NCBI GenBank assembly: GCA_964618975.1
Contig: CAZUDI010000010.1
Location: forward strand, 10,784 to 74,783
DNA: 64,000 bases
Origin: CAZUDI01 sp964618975
Lineage (GTDB): Bacteria > Desulfobacterota > Desulfomonilia > UBA1062
Direction of reading: 5' to 3'
Shown: one piece after another, positions 41,841 to 50,545 of the stretch
Layout of the letters: each line of letters opens with the position of its first letter
Numbering within the stretch: the first letter of the stretch is position 1
Notes under the pieces: generated by a model
The model's input: the letters and a program-made list of their open reading frames with translations, nothing else
What the model was told of the DNA's origin: nothing
Database searches by the model: none
Position numbers and translations under genes: made by a program

Positions 41841-42533
41841 TCAGAAACGCGGGTTACAATCCGGATCGTGGATCTCCCCGTTGGCCACCAGCCACGGCAG
41901 GACGAACAGAAAGGTCCGCAGGATCTCCCGCAGGGTCCAGATCTCCTGCCGGCCAACCTCGAGCACGTAATCCCCGGCTGAGTCTCCCCCTATCTCAGGC
42001 ACCCAGACATAGATGTAGTATATCCCGCTTTTCCCGGGGTTTTCCCAGATGAAATCCGGCCCGCCGAAGTACCATTTGTGCGCAAAGAACTCGAAGAAGG
42101 TATCTCGTACCTGCCCCCCGGCCAGATCATAGTTCTCGACGATCACGAGCGGATCGTCGCTGATGAGGTTCTCTTCCAGCCGGGTGTATCCGAGAGCCTT
42201 TACCTCTTCCCGCTTCAGCGCCCCGGGATATCCTTCAAGGCCCGCACCGGCCACAGCTATGTAGGGCAGAAACGCCGCATAACACTCGCAACGCGGCACA
42301 AGGGAGGAGACAAAAACCAAGGACTCATCCCCTCTGAGCGTGAAACAAAAGACATCCACATCGTCCACGTCCTCGAGCCAGGCATAGACGGCGATGGATT
42401 TCTCCACCGTGCCGGCGATAACTCCCGGTTTGGCGGCGCTGAAGTCTGAACATTCAATGACCGGCACATGCGCCTGAGCTGTCGAAACCAGGCCAATGAC
42501 CACGACGCCTATCAAAACGACCGTGCGCTGCAT
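41841..42533 (-). CDS. Unknown secreted protein
   Basis: The protein has 230 residues from ATG 42533, set by GGAGGT and a clean signal peptide (MQRTVVLIGVVVIGLVSTAQA then H). The mature part is beta-rich and acidic, with a C-terminal block PDFIWENPGKSGIYYIYVWVPEIGGDSAGDYVLEVG that suggests an Ig-like or PPC-type sandwich. The end is hydrophobic (TFLFVLPWLVANG) and could be an anchor. The family was not recognised. Confidence 0.7.
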   Translation of the reverse strand: MQRTVVLIGVVVIGLVSTAQAHVPVIECSDFSAAKPGVIAGTVEKSIAVYAWLEDVDDVDVFCFTLRGDESLVFVSSLVPRCECYAAFLPYIAVAGAGLEGYPGALKREEVKALGYTRLEENLISDDPLVIVENYDLAGGQVRDTFFEFFAHKWYFGGPDFIWENPGKSGIYYIYVWVPEIGGDSAGDYVLEVGRQEIWTLREILRTFLFVLPWLVANGEIHDPDCNPRF

Positions 42534-42811
42534 GGGCACCTCCCTTCCCGGCCATATCCTGGGGGCCATCCGTGACAACCTCAAGCTCGAGGCCCCTGCC
42601 CTCACAGACAAATCTGTCGACCCTCTGCCTCACATGCTAACGCGGCCCTGAGACCTCACGGACCATAAACGCCACAGCCCGGCCGGTTGAGAATGAATGA
42701 TAAGCCCCTGGGGTTCAATGTCAATGAAAGCCGCAGCCTTTTCGCACAGGCGCACAAGCATGCCTTTGCAGCTAAGGTCTCTGGTATACACGAAAGCCCC
42801 TGGGGGGTATA

Positions 42812-42852
42812 ACTAAGGGCGGCCCCGGTCCAAGACCGGGGCCGCCCTTAGT
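42812..42852. terminator. Strong terminator-like hairpin after the SDR gene
   Basis: The perfect 19-bp arms 42812-42830 and 42834-42852 (ACTAAGGGCGGCCCCGGTC and its complement) have a 3-nt loop. It lies 23 bp past the stop of the minus-strand SDR. It has no T-run, but the stem is very stable. Confidence 0.65.
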
Positions 42853-42875
42853 GCGTTCAGGACGCCCGCGGCATT

Positions 42876-43706
42876 TCAGCGGTTGTAGGCGTCTTTCCTT
42901 CCGGTCATATGCTGCGACGACTGGGCAATGCCCAGGAGCCGGCAGACGAAATCCATGACAAAAGGCGGCAGGATAACCTTGATCACGGGCAGGAAGTACA
43001 CCGAGGAAGGCACACCGATCATGGCGCGGTTGTCCTTGATGCCCGCAATCACCTTACGCGTCACATCCTCGGCCGTGAGCATGCGGGTGCCCTTCACCGG
43101 GGAGGCCCCCTCGAACATGCCCGTGGACACGGTATTGGGGCACACATGGCTGAAATGGATCCCACGGTGTCCGGCAAGCTTCATCTCCTGCCGCAGCGAC
43201 TCGGTCAATCCCACCACGGCAAACTTGGTGGCACAGTAATCGCTGATATAGGGCACCCCCAGCAGGCCACCGGCCGAGGCAAAGTTCACTACATGTCCCT
43301 GCCCGCGCTGCATCATGCCCGGCAGAAAGGCCCTGATGGTCCAGAATATGGCCATCAGGTTCACCCCTACGGTACGCTCGATCATCGCATCGCTTTTCTC
43401 CAGGAAGGGCCGTGAATTCACGATACCGGCCACATTCACCAGGATATCGATGGGCCCAAACTCCCGCTCCACCGTCTCCGCCATCTGGGCAATCTTCTCG
43501 CGATCGGAGACATCGCACATATAAGCGGCGATGCGCCCCCGGGAGGCCAGTTCCTCGCGTGTGCGCTCAAGTTCGTCGGCTCTAACATCCACGATCGCCA
43601 CCGCCGCGCCTTCCTCCAGGAATAACTCCGCCAGCGAGCGACCCATTCCCATGGCCCCGCCCGTGATGAGAACATTCTTGCCTCGAATCTCGGTTTTCTT
43701 TCTCAC
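42876..43706 (-). CDS. Short-chain dehydrogenase/reductase
   Basis: The protein has 276 residues with the classical SDR set: VLITGGAMGMGRSLAE (TGxxxGxG), NVAGIVNSRPF, Ser in NFASAGGLLGVPYISD and YCATK. The C-terminal extension (VIKVILPPFVMDFVCRLLG) is hydrophobic, as in membrane-associated lipid or sterol SDRs. The substrate is unknown. Asp in AIVDVRADEL after beta-2 suggests NAD preference. Confidence 0.87.
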   Translation of the reverse strand: MRKKTEIRGKNVLITGGAMGMGRSLAELFLEEGAAVAIVDVRADELERTREELASRGRIAAYMCDVSDREKIAQMAETVEREFGPIDILVNVAGIVNSRPFLEKSDAMIERTVGVNLMAIFWTIRAFLPGMMQRGQGHVVNFASAGGLLGVPYISDYCATKFAVVGLTESLRQEMKLAGHRGIHFSHVCPNTVSTGMFEGASPVKGTRMLTAEDVTRKVIAGIKDNRAMIGVPSSVYFLPVIKVILPPFVMDFVCRLLGIAQSSQHMTGRKDAYNR

Positions 43707-43779
43707 CTTCTATGTCCCTCCCCTATCTTTGATCTTTTTGTCCTCAAACGTGCGGCCATCCATGCACCGCATCACTCCC

Positions 43780-43848
43780 AATCATGGGGGTGACCCCCAG
43801 GGCAGGATTCCCTTGACGCCACAAACCTTAAGGGAATTAGCCACATAA
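43780..43848 (+). repeat. Dispersed element, copy R8 (3' end diverged)
   Basis: AATCATGGGGGTGACCCCCA, GGGCAGGATTCCC and GGGAATTAGCC are recognisable. The last 15 bp no longer match. It sits 5 bp from the stop of the next minus-strand gene. Confidence 0.5.
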
Positions 43849-43852
43849 GGCC

Positions 43853-44536
43853 CTATTCGTCCGGCCCCACCCACTCCCTGGGTGGCCCAATGAGCACGAA
43901 GGGGCCGGGATTGAGGGGACCACCTCCCAGGGACATGTAGCCCGCACAGATATAAAGTCGCTCGTTCACCCGGCGCACCTCATCGTGCATGGAATGGACC
44001 ACATCGTCGTTGTAGGGTCCGTAGTCCAGATGATATGCATCCCGGCCGTCCTTGCCGATCGTGGTGGGCCCGACCCAGTTGTTCATCCTGCGCCGACGCA
44101 GGGTCTGCGTTGTGCCGTCCGGCCTTCTGACGTTGAAGATGTTGTATCCCCAACCTCGGTTGCGGCCCTCAGGGTTGAAGGCCTTGCCCTCCCAGCTGGC
44201 CTTGAGAATCGGCCTGCCCGAGGGGAAGACATGGTGCGTAAAGAGGGCCGTGGGGCGACCCAGCAACCCGCCGCTCAGGACCCGGGCCTGATACTCGCCC
44301 TTCATCTCCTGGAACTCGGGCACCTCGGCGGCATAGAACAACTGCATGGTGTCCCGGCGTGAGAGCCGTTCGACATCCTCCCAGGTTGCCTGCCTGGGAT
44401 CCTTCCCCAGGATCTGTGCCATGGTCCGGCCGTCGGGCCTGCGGCTGCCCGCCTGCAGGATGTTGATCAGCAAACCTGTCAGATTGGAGAGCAGCACCCC
44501 TGCCGCGACGAAAATCACCTTGTGGAACACCTTCAT
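43853..44536 (-). CDS. Unknown membrane-anchored protein
   Basis: The protein has 227 residues from ATG 44536 (AGGAGGT 4 bases upstream). An N-terminal hydrophobic segment (VIFVAAGVLLSNLTGLLINIL) anchors or exports it. The rest is soluble with two motif-like blocks, PEFQEMKGEYQARVLSGGLLG and NRGWGYNIFNV, and a Gly/Pro-rich end. It resembles hypothetical lipid- or carotenoid-related proteins only vaguely. No function is assigned. Confidence 0.7.
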   Translation of the reverse strand: MKVFHKVIFVAAGVLLSNLTGLLINILQAGSRRPDGRTMAQILGKDPRQATWEDVERLSRRDTMQLFYAAEVPEFQEMKGEYQARVLSGGLLGRPTALFTHHVFPSGRPILKASWEGKAFNPEGRNRGWGYNIFNVRRPDGTTQTLRRRRMNNWVGPTTIGKDGRDAYHLDYGPYNDDVVHSMHDEVRRVNERLYICAGYMSLGGGPLNPGPFVLIGPPREWVGPDE

Positions 44537-44755
44537 ATGCACCTCCTTGATTGATCGCCTTCGATAATCATCATCCACCCCCCGGCCTTCCTCCCCAGAG
44601 GAGAGAGGGCAGGGGCGAGAACGTGGTCACGCATGCACATGCCCACATCATCACAGGAGGACTCCCCTCCGAATCAATCCGGAACAGCAAGGCGGATATG
44701 GGACATTTATCGCCATGGGTCGCCTTTCCCGTCGCCCTTCACGGCAAAAGGGCCT

Positions 44756-45274
44756 TCACCCCTCATCAGGGGGTGGATCTGCCTTTTCTTCAAGGGCCCC
44801 CTCGTCCGGATCACCCGCGGCCGGGACCCTGAGAAGATGCTTCAGCCCGGCGGCGGTGCGTACGAAGGCCTCTGTCTCGACCGCATTAAAGCGTCCAAGG
44901 TTGCGGGTAACTATCGCATGGGTGTGATCCTCCACCCGGCGCACGATACGCTCCCCGGCAGGCTCGAGCGAAACCAGGATATTGCGCTTGTCGTGCGTGT
45001 CGCGCCGGCGGGACACCAGGCCTCTGGCCTGCAGGCGGTCGACGAGGCGCGTGGCGGTGCTGACGGGGATATCCATCTCGCGGGCCACCTCCTTCATGCG
45101 CGCCGAGGAACGGCGGCGCAGGAACTGCAACAGGTAAATCGTCGTATAGTCCAGTTCGAAGCAGGATACCTTAGAGCGCTCGAAGCGATACATGGCCACC
45201 ATGGCTTCGAAAAGCAGCTGATCGAAATCCTCCCTGGTCAGTTCCAGTATCCCGGGAATCCGATCCCATTCCAT
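44756..45274 (-). CDS. MarR-family transcriptional regulator
   Basis: The protein has 172 residues. The winged helix is at about 45-115: YTTIYLLQFLRRRSSARMKEVAREMDIPVSTATRLVDRLQARGLVSRRRDTHDKRN, written here in overlapping parts of the normal MarR pattern (recognition helix STATRLVDRL, wing DTHDKRNILVSL). It has a Pro/Glu-rich C-terminal tail. A TTGCA-N3-TGCAA dyad overlaps its promoter, suggesting autoregulation. Targets probably include the divergent carboxylesterase lipoprotein or nearby genes (inference). Confidence 0.88.
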   Translation of the reverse strand: MEWDRIPGILELTREDFDQLLFEAMVAMYRFERSKVSCFELDYTTIYLLQFLRRRSSARMKEVAREMDIPVSTATRLVDRLQARGLVSRRRDTHDKRNILVSLEPAGERIVRRVEDHTHAIVTRNLGRFNAVETEAFVRTAAGLKHLLRVPAAGDPDEGALEEKADPPPDEG

Positions 45275-45296
45275 GTTTAGACCTTAGCATTTTTAT

Positions 45297-45309
45297 TTGC
45301 ATGCTGCAA
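45297..45309. promoter_or_regulatory. Dyad over the marR promoter
   Basis: TTGCA, TGC, TGCAA is a perfect inverted repeat. On the minus strand TTGCAG here and TAAGGT 17 bases later could be -35 and -10, in which case the transcript would be nearly leaderless. Confidence 0.45.
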
Positions 45310-45385
45310 TCTTTTTCTTATGGCCTTCGATTGACAGGCATAGTCCGTCATGCCTGAGAGGCTGACCCATCCCGCCAAATCCGCT

Positions 45386-45458
45386 TCAATCATGGAAATG
45401 AACCCCGGGGCCTGGCAGGACTCCCTCAAGGATGCCCCGGGTGTTGCGCAAAGCGATT
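45386..45458 (+). repeat. Dispersed element, copy R9
   Basis: TCAATCATGGAAATGAACCC at the 5' end, CGGGGCCTGGCAGGACTCCC, and AAAGCGATT at the 3' end. Confidence 0.6.
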
Positions 45459-45624
45459 CCGGACGTCTGCAACAGGACTGGCCTGCCTGCCCACGAATCC
45501 CTTGAAGGCCGCGGTTACATTGCCCGTGACGTTGTGTACCTCATCATGCACACCGGAAAGACCACCGGCGTCGATCAACCGGTGAGGCCCTGGAGTCTGA
45601 AACAACAGAGGCTTCGTTTGCGTT

Positions 45625-45700
45625 ATGCAATCAATAATATCGGCTGTGTCCTTGACCGTAAATCATATCGATTGCATCACGGCCGTACCATCGATATTAT
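45625..45700. promoter_or_regulatory. Pair of mutually exclusive inverted repeats
   Basis: ATGCAATC (45625-45632) pairs with GATTGCAT (45670-45677), and ATAATATCG (45634-45642) pairs with CGATATTAT (45692-45700). The order of the arms means both stems cannot form together in a simple hairpin. It could be a regulator-binding cluster or an RNA switch. Confidence 0.35.
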
Positions 45701-45824
45701 CAATGATATGACATGAAAGGCTTCTCCGTCATGGTATGCTCACAGGAGACCACCGCCCGGCGGTCTTTCCCGGGGCAAGCCCTGCAGCCTGTGCAAACTG
45801 CCAGCGGAGAGGGAGACATGTCTT

Positions 45825-45906
45825 TCAATCATGGGTATGAACCCCGGCAAGCCCAGGCATCCTCTTGTTAACGCTAACGGCGGGGACCTCGACCCATAGT
45901 GATAAA
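45825..45906 (+). repeat. Dispersed element, copy R10
   Basis: TCAATCATGGGTATGAACCC, CGGCAAGCCCAGG, GCGGGGACCTCGACCCATAG and TGATAA. The 3' end is 15 bp before the carboxylesterase ATG. Confidence 0.8.
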
Positions 45907-45921
45907 GAAGGGGGTAAAAGC

Positions 45922-47961
45922 ATGAAGCGTTTCATTATCCTGGTCACGCTGATGTGTCTGTTGTCTTGCGGGTGCCAGATCTCCGGGACGGTGCGCCTGG
46001 ATGACGCCGGGCTCTCCGGCGTCCCGGTGACCCTTTCCGGCGACACAACCCGGGCCACGCTCACCGACCATCAGGGCCGCTACGTCTTCAGGGGCATCAC
46101 AAGCGGCCACTATACGGTCGCGGTCGCCGCCGAGGACGACTGGTGCCGATCCGCAAGCCGCCACATCGAGAAATCGCAGGCCTGGCAGGACCTGACGGAC
46201 GTGGACTTCACGGCCCACAGCGCCACCCGGCGCAGCCTCACGAGCGGCACGCTCATCGGCTCCGTCGCCGAGAGCGGGGCGCATATCTGGCGGGGCATCC
46301 CCTATGCCGCTCCTCCCGTGGATGATCTGCGCTGGCGTGCCCCGCGCCCGGTCGGGGCCTGGGAAGGCACCCTGCCGGCGCTGACCAGGGCCCCCCTGTG
46401 CACCCAGTTCACCGGCATCCTCACGAGTGACGACACGGAGCGCTACGGGCAACCCATGGGCTGCGAGGACTGCCTCTACCTCAATGTCTACGCCCCGCCC
46501 GAGGCGGCCTCCGCCGGGGAGGGCGGCCTGCCGGTCATGGTCTGGATCCACGGCGGCGGCAACACCATCGGCCACGGCGGAGGGTATGACGGACAGGACC
46601 TGGTCCTCAGGCACGACACAGTCGTGGTGACCTTCAACTACCGCCTGGGCCCCCTGGGCTGGTTCAGCCACCCGGCCCTGCACGACGAGGAGGACTCTTT
46701 GCTCGACCGTTCGGGCAATTACGGCACCCTGGACATCGTTCAGGCCCTTGAGTGGGTGCAGGACAACATCGGCGCCTTCGGCGGCGATCCGACCAACGTG
46801 ACCGTCTTCGGCGAGTCCGCCGGCGGCCTCAACACCCTCACCCTGCTGCTCTCGCCCCTGGCGCAGGGCCTCTTCCAGCGCGCCATCGTGCAGAGCGGCG
46901 GGCTGGAAGCGGCCACCATGGCCGAGGCGCAGAACTACCGCGACGACCCCGAGCCCGGCGATCCCTTCAGCGCGCGGGAAGTGGTCAACCGGCTGCTGAT
47001 CCGAGACAGGCTCGCCTCCGGCAGGGAGGCGGCCCGCAAGGTGCAGGAATCCCTTTCCCTGCCGGAGCTGGCCGCCTATCTCAGGGACAAGGATGCCGGC
47101 GAGATCCTCATGGCCTATGAGTACGGCTACGGCGGCATGTTCTCCATGCCCAAGGTGCTGCGCGACGGGGTGGTCCTGCCCGCGGGGGACTTCCTCGAGG
47201 TCCTGTCGACCCCGGGGGCCTGCAACCGGGTGCCCGTCCTGATCGGCAGCAACCGTGACGAGCAAAAGCTCTTCATGGTCCTCGACCCCCTCTACGTGGA
47301 AGAGATCTTCGGGCTGCCGCTGATTGTCAAAGACCCAGTCGAGTACGCCCTCGTGGCCAGCTACCTGAGCGACGCCTGGAAGGCGCGCGGGGTCGACTCC
47401 ATCGCCGAGCGCCTCTCATCCCTCCAGCCCGACGAGGTCTTCGCCTACCGCTTCGACTGGGACGAGGAGACCTGTCTTCTGGGTGTGGACGTGGGCTTCA
47501 TGCTCGGCGCGGCCCACAGCGTGGAGATCCCCTTCATCTTCTGTGATTTCAGCTCGTTCATCTCTTCGGCACTCACCCCGCTCATCTTTCCCGACGAGAG
47601 CGCCTTGCCCCGGGATACCCTCTCGCAGGCCATGTCGTCCTACTGGGTGGCCTTCGCCCGCGACGGCACACCCGGGACCGGCCTGAGCGGGGAGCTGCCC
47701 CCCTGGCTGCCCTGGGAGACCTCCTGCGGCAGGTTCATCGTCCTCGACACCGCCAGCGGGGGCGGCATCCGCATGTCGCACAACACCGTCACGCTTAAGG
47801 CGCTCAAATACCGGCTGCTCTCCGAGACCGGATTTAGCCGCCAGGAAAAGCACTGCGAGATGTACGTGCGCCTCTTCTACGGCAGCGCCTTGTGGGATGA
47901 CGAGGAGTACGCGCACCTGGGTGAGTGCGGCTGCAGCGCCTATGCCCCGCAGGATTTTTAG
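45922..47961 (+). CDS. Type-B carboxylesterase lipoprotein with N-terminal regulatory-like domain
   Basis: The protein has 679 residues from ATG 45922 (AAGGGGG upstream). The lipobox is LLSCG (Cys about 16). Residues about 20-75 form a carboxypeptidase-regulatory-like beta domain (ISGTVRLDDAGLSGVPVTL, GRYVFRGITSGHYTVAV). The esterase follows: GIPYAAPPVDDLRW, EDCLYLNVYAP, VWIHGGG oxyanion region, nucleophile FGESAGG, acidic residue in GSNRDEQKLF, and His in GAAHSVEIPFIF. The enzyme is probably at the outer membrane or periplasm. The substrate is not evident. Confidence 0.87.
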   Translation: MKRFIILVTLMCLLSCGCQISGTVRLDDAGLSGVPVTLSGDTTRATLTDHQGRYVFRGITSGHYTVAVAAEDDWCRSASRHIEKSQAWQDLTDVDFTAHSATRRSLTSGTLIGSVAESGAHIWRGIPYAAPPVDDLRWRAPRPVGAWEGTLPALTRAPLCTQFTGILTSDDTERYGQPMGCEDCLYLNVYAPPEAASAGEGGLPVMVWIHGGGNTIGHGGGYDGQDLVLRHDTVVVTFNYRLGPLGWFSHPALHDEEDSLLDRSGNYGTLDIVQALEWVQDNIGAFGGDPTNVTVFGESAGGLNTLTLLLSPLAQGLFQRAIVQSGGLEAATMAEAQNYRDDPEPGDPFSAREVVNRLLIRDRLASGREAARKVQESLSLPELAAYLRDKDAGEILMAYEYGYGGMFSMPKVLRDGVVLPAGDFLEVLSTPGACNRVPVLIGSNRDEQKLFMVLDPLYVEEIFGLPLIVKDPVEYALVASYLSDAWKARGVDSIAERLSSLQPDEVFAYRFDWDEETCLLGVDVGFMLGAAHSVEIPFIFCDFSSFISSALTPLIFPDESALPRDTLSQAMSSYWVAFARDGTPGTGLSGELPPWLPWETSCGRFIVLDTASGGGIRMSHNTVTLKALKYRLLSETGFSRQEKHCEMYVRLFYGSALWDDEEYAHLGECGCSAYAPQDF

Positions 47962-48006
47962 GAACAGGTGCATGACAGGAAACATGACATAAGAGGCCTT
48001 GCTGAA

Positions 48007-48051
48007 TCTGTCAGGGGAAACCTTCCGGATAAGAAGTTTTCCCCTGACAGA
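48007..48051 (+). terminator. Hairpin terminator of the carboxylesterase gene
   Basis: TCTGTCAGGGGAAA (48007-48020) pairs exactly with TTTCCCCTGACAGA (48038-48051) around a 17-nt loop with some further pairing. It lies 46 bp after the stop. Confidence 0.6.
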
Positions 48052-48066
48052 CCCCTTTCAAGAAGC

Positions 48067-48149
48067 TTAAGGACTATGGGTCTGATTCCCCGCTGCTTGC
48101 AGCGGAAAGCAGGGGCCTTAGGCTTGCCCTGGGGTTCATAACCATGATT
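48067..48149 (-). repeat. Dispersed element, copy R11 (reverse orientation)
   Basis: On the minus strand it reads AATCATGGTTATGAACCCCA, GGGCAAGCCTAAGGCCCC, hairpin CCGCTGCAAGCAGCGG, and GGGAATCAGACCCATAG. It is one of the best copies and the only clear one in this orientation. It lies between converging genes. Confidence 0.85.
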
Positions 48150-48188
48150 GGCCTGAGGGTCGCATTCCCCGCCGCTGGCGGTGCCTAA
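48150..48188 (-). repeat. Dispersed element, partial copy R11b (3' half)
   Basis: On the minus strand CACCGCCAGCGGCGGGGAAT then GCGACCCTCAGGCC is the 3' half of an element, joined head-to-tail to R11. It runs into the last codons of the 48185 gene. Confidence 0.55.
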
Positions 48189-50323
48189 GTGGGGTCTTTC
48201 GCCTTACAGCCCCGCCCTTTGCCGGGCTGACCGGCGATGCGCATGCGGGCGTCCAGGGCCAGCACGCCCTGCCCGTTCACCATCACGCGCACCGGGTTGA
48301 GATCGAGCTCGCCTATCTGCGGAAAGGCCGCCAGCAGGTGCGAGACGCGCACCAGGAAATCGACGAAGACCGGCAGGTCGCTCTTGACCCCGCCGCGGGC
48401 ACCGGTGAGCAGGGGGAAGCAGGCAAGCCCCATGAGGCGCTGCATGATCTCCTCGCGCGGGGCCGGGCACAGACAGCAGGCCACATCGCGGAAAATCTCC
48501 ACGTAGATGCCGCCCAGGCCGAAGTAGAGCACCGGTCCGAAAGAGGCATCCTGCGTACCGCCCACGAACATGTCCACCCCCGCTGGCGCCGTCGCCTGCA
48601 GGCGCACCCCGTCGAAGCGGGCCTGCGGCAGGCTGACTTCAAGGTTTTCCCGCAGGCGCGCGAAGGTGCGCCTTACCCCCTCCTCGTCGGCCACCCCCAG
48701 GGCCACCCCGCCCACCTCGGTCTTGTGCAGGGCCGCAGGCGAGATCACCTTCATGACCACCGGGAAACCCAGTTCGCCGGCCGCCAGGACGGCCTCCTCC
48801 GGGGAGGTGGCCACCCGGGAGGCGGCCACCCGCATCCCGAAGGTCTCGCACAGCTCCAGGGCCTCTTCGCCGCAGTCACCGCCTGCGCCCTCCAGCCAGG
48901 CCCGGGCACGCGCCTGATCGATGCCGTCGGGTGGCCGGGGTGGCGCATAGGGGGTGCGGGTGTGGAAATGCATCTGCATGGCCATGGCGCGCACGAGCTC
49001 CTCAGGGCTGTTGAAGATGGGGAAATTCACCGCCTTCTTGGTCTGCAAGGTCAGCTTGGAAGGGCCGAAGAGGCACACCCCCATAGGCTTGCCGGCCGAG
49101 AGGATCGCCCCCCAGGTCTCCTTGGACAGGTCGGTCAGGAACATGCGGTGAAAGACCGTGTCGCCGGGGGGCATGTGGGGATACTGGGTCACGAGCAACG
49201 CCCCGTCGATCTTCTCCGAATGCATCACCGAGTAGATGACATGCGCGGTGAGCTGCGGGTCGTAGATATCGCCCATGTCCAGCGGGTTCGAGAAGCGGAT
49301 GACCCCGGCGTTGCCGTAGTTCCTAAGCCCCTCGTAGAAATCCCGGCCCGGATCGGCGAAGGCGAAGCCCGCCTTCTCGCACAGATCGGCCGTGATCACC
49401 GAGAACCCTCCCGCCGGGCTCATGACCATGACCCGCCGGCCGCGCATGGGCGGCAGGCTGAAGGCCTTGGCCGCGGCGAAGAAGTCATGGTAGTTGTGGA
49501 TGCGCAGGATGCCGGCACGCTCGAAGGCGGCATCGATGATCTCTTCGTCGTTGCTCAGAGCCGCGGTATGGCTCATGGCCGCCTTCGCTCCGGCCGGGGT
49601 GGAGTTGGCCTTGTAGACCACGATGGGCTTGTCGATGTGGGATGCCGCCTCGATCAGCGCCTGGCCGCGTTCGATGCTCTCCACATACAGGCAGATGACC
49701 CGGGTCTCGGGGTCCCGGCCATAGTATTCCAGGAAGTCCACCTCGTCCAGATCGAGCTTGTTGCCGATGCTGGCGAACTTGGCGATCCCGATGTTTTCGT
49801 CCACGAGGTAGTTGAAGATCATGATCGAGACGCCCCCGCTCTGCGAGATGATGGACATGCCGCCCTTGGGCGCCCGGCACAGGGGGATGAAGGGCAGGCA
49901 CAGCCCGCTGGAGGTGTCCGCCACGGTCAGCCCGTTGGGCCCCACGATGCGCACCCCGAAGGCACGGGCCTGCTCCAGGGTGAGCGCGGCCAGCTGCTTG
50001 CCTTCCGCGCTGAACTCGGAAAACCCGCCCGAGGGCACGGCCATGTGCCGGATGCCGAAGCGCCCGCAGCGTTCCACCATCTCGGGCACGTGCCGCGCCG
50101 GGACCAGGCAGAAGGCCAGATCGGGCACCACGGGCAGGTCCTCGATATCCCGGTACATGCGGATACCGTCCACCTGCTCCTCCGTCCCCTTAGGGTTGAC
50201 CCCGAAAATGCGCCCGCGATACCCCCAGCGCAGGGTGTTTTCGAGCGTGATGCGGGGGATGTTGTTCGGCTTGGACGACAGACCGATGATCGCAAGTGAT
50301 GCGGGCGCAAACAGTTTCTCCAT
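48185..50323 (-). CDS. ADP-forming acyl-CoA synthetase (fused alpha-beta, Acd type)
   Basis: The protein has 712 residues from ATG 50323 (AAGGAGGGAG upstream). The CoA-binding domain is at the N-terminus (APASLAIIGLSSKPNNIPRITL), followed by succinyl-CoA-ligase-like domains (ISQSGGVSIMIFNYL, SIGNKLDLDEVDFLEYY). The phospho-carrier His is in AAMSHTAALSND. A C-terminal ATP-grasp domain follows (GFPVVMKVISPAALHKTEVGGV, ELDLNPVRVM). It interconverts acyl-CoA + ADP + Pi with acid + ATP, so it conserves energy from acyl-CoA oxidation. It is last in the PadR-headed operon. Confidence 0.9.
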   Translation of the reverse strand: MEKLFAPASLAIIGLSSKPNNIPRITLENTLRWGYRGRIFGVNPKGTEEQVDGIRMYRDIEDLPVVPDLAFCLVPARHVPEMVERCGRFGIRHMAVPSGGFSEFSAEGKQLAALTLEQARAFGVRIVGPNGLTVADTSSGLCLPFIPLCRAPKGGMSIISQSGGVSIMIFNYLVDENIGIAKFASIGNKLDLDEVDFLEYYGRDPETRVICLYVESIERGQALIEAASHIDKPIVVYKANSTPAGAKAAMSHTAALSNDEEIIDAAFERAGILRIHNYHDFFAAAKAFSLPPMRGRRVMVMSPAGGFSVITADLCEKAGFAFADPGRDFYEGLRNYGNAGVIRFSNPLDMGDIYDPQLTAHVIYSVMHSEKIDGALLVTQYPHMPPGDTVFHRMFLTDLSKETWGAILSAGKPMGVCLFGPSKLTLQTKKAVNFPIFNSPEELVRAMAMQMHFHTRTPYAPPRPPDGIDQARARAWLEGAGGDCGEEALELCETFGMRVAASRVATSPEEAVLAAGELGFPVVMKVISPAALHKTEVGGVALGVADEEGVRRTFARLRENLEVSLPQARFDGVRLQATAPAGVDMFVGGTQDASFGPVLYFGLGGIYVEIFRDVACCLCPAPREEIMQRLMGLACFPLLTGARGGVKSDLPVFVDFLVRVSHLLAAFPQIGELDLNPVRVMVNGQGVLALDARMRIAGQPGKGRGCKAKDPT

Positions 50324-50494
50324 GATCTCCCTCCTTGATGAGAACCTCCATCCCTGACGCCAGGCGCAGGTATCGAAGCCGACCTCCGTGGGGGGTGGGC
50401 ATTTCCGCCCCCCACACAGGTATGCCCGGCCTCCCTTTCGAGCCTCCTTACCGCAGACGCATGCCGCCCATGGATATGCGGCGTCCATATCAAT

Positions 50495-50526
50495 GGCCCG
50501 GCGTCACCACCTTTTGACGCCGGGCC
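50495..50526. terminator. Hairpin between acyl-CoA dehydrogenase and Acd genes
   Basis: GGCCCGGCGTCA and TGACGCCGGGCC are perfect 12-bp arms with an 8-nt loop. It lies in the 222-bp gap inside the presumed operon, so it may attenuate Acd expression rather than end it. Confidence 0.55.
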
Positions 50527-50545
50527 GACCCCCTTTTTGCTCTCT

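Larger units (their letters stand above)
45310..45921. other. Divergent intergenic region with two repeats and AT-rich dyads
   Basis: About 610 bp separate marR and the carboxylesterase gene. They hold repeat copies R9 and R10 and an AT-rich island (45620-45715) with two overlapping inverted repeats. A 94-codon frame at 45432-45716 crosses these elements and looks spurious. Confidence 0.45.

Noticed and set aside
45432..45716. 94-codon plus-strand frame between marR and the esterase gene
   Set aside because: It is made from the end of repeat R9 and an AT-rich dyad region, has no ribosome-binding site and matches nothing.
45874..47265. 463-codon minus-strand frame opposite the carboxylesterase
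   Set aside because: It is a shadow frame. The plus strand has lipobox, GESAGG and the rest of the triad.
48338..50299. 653-codon plus-strand frame opposite the Acd gene
   Set aside because: The His/Gly/Arg-rich composition is that of an antisense shadow. The minus strand encodes all Acd motifs.
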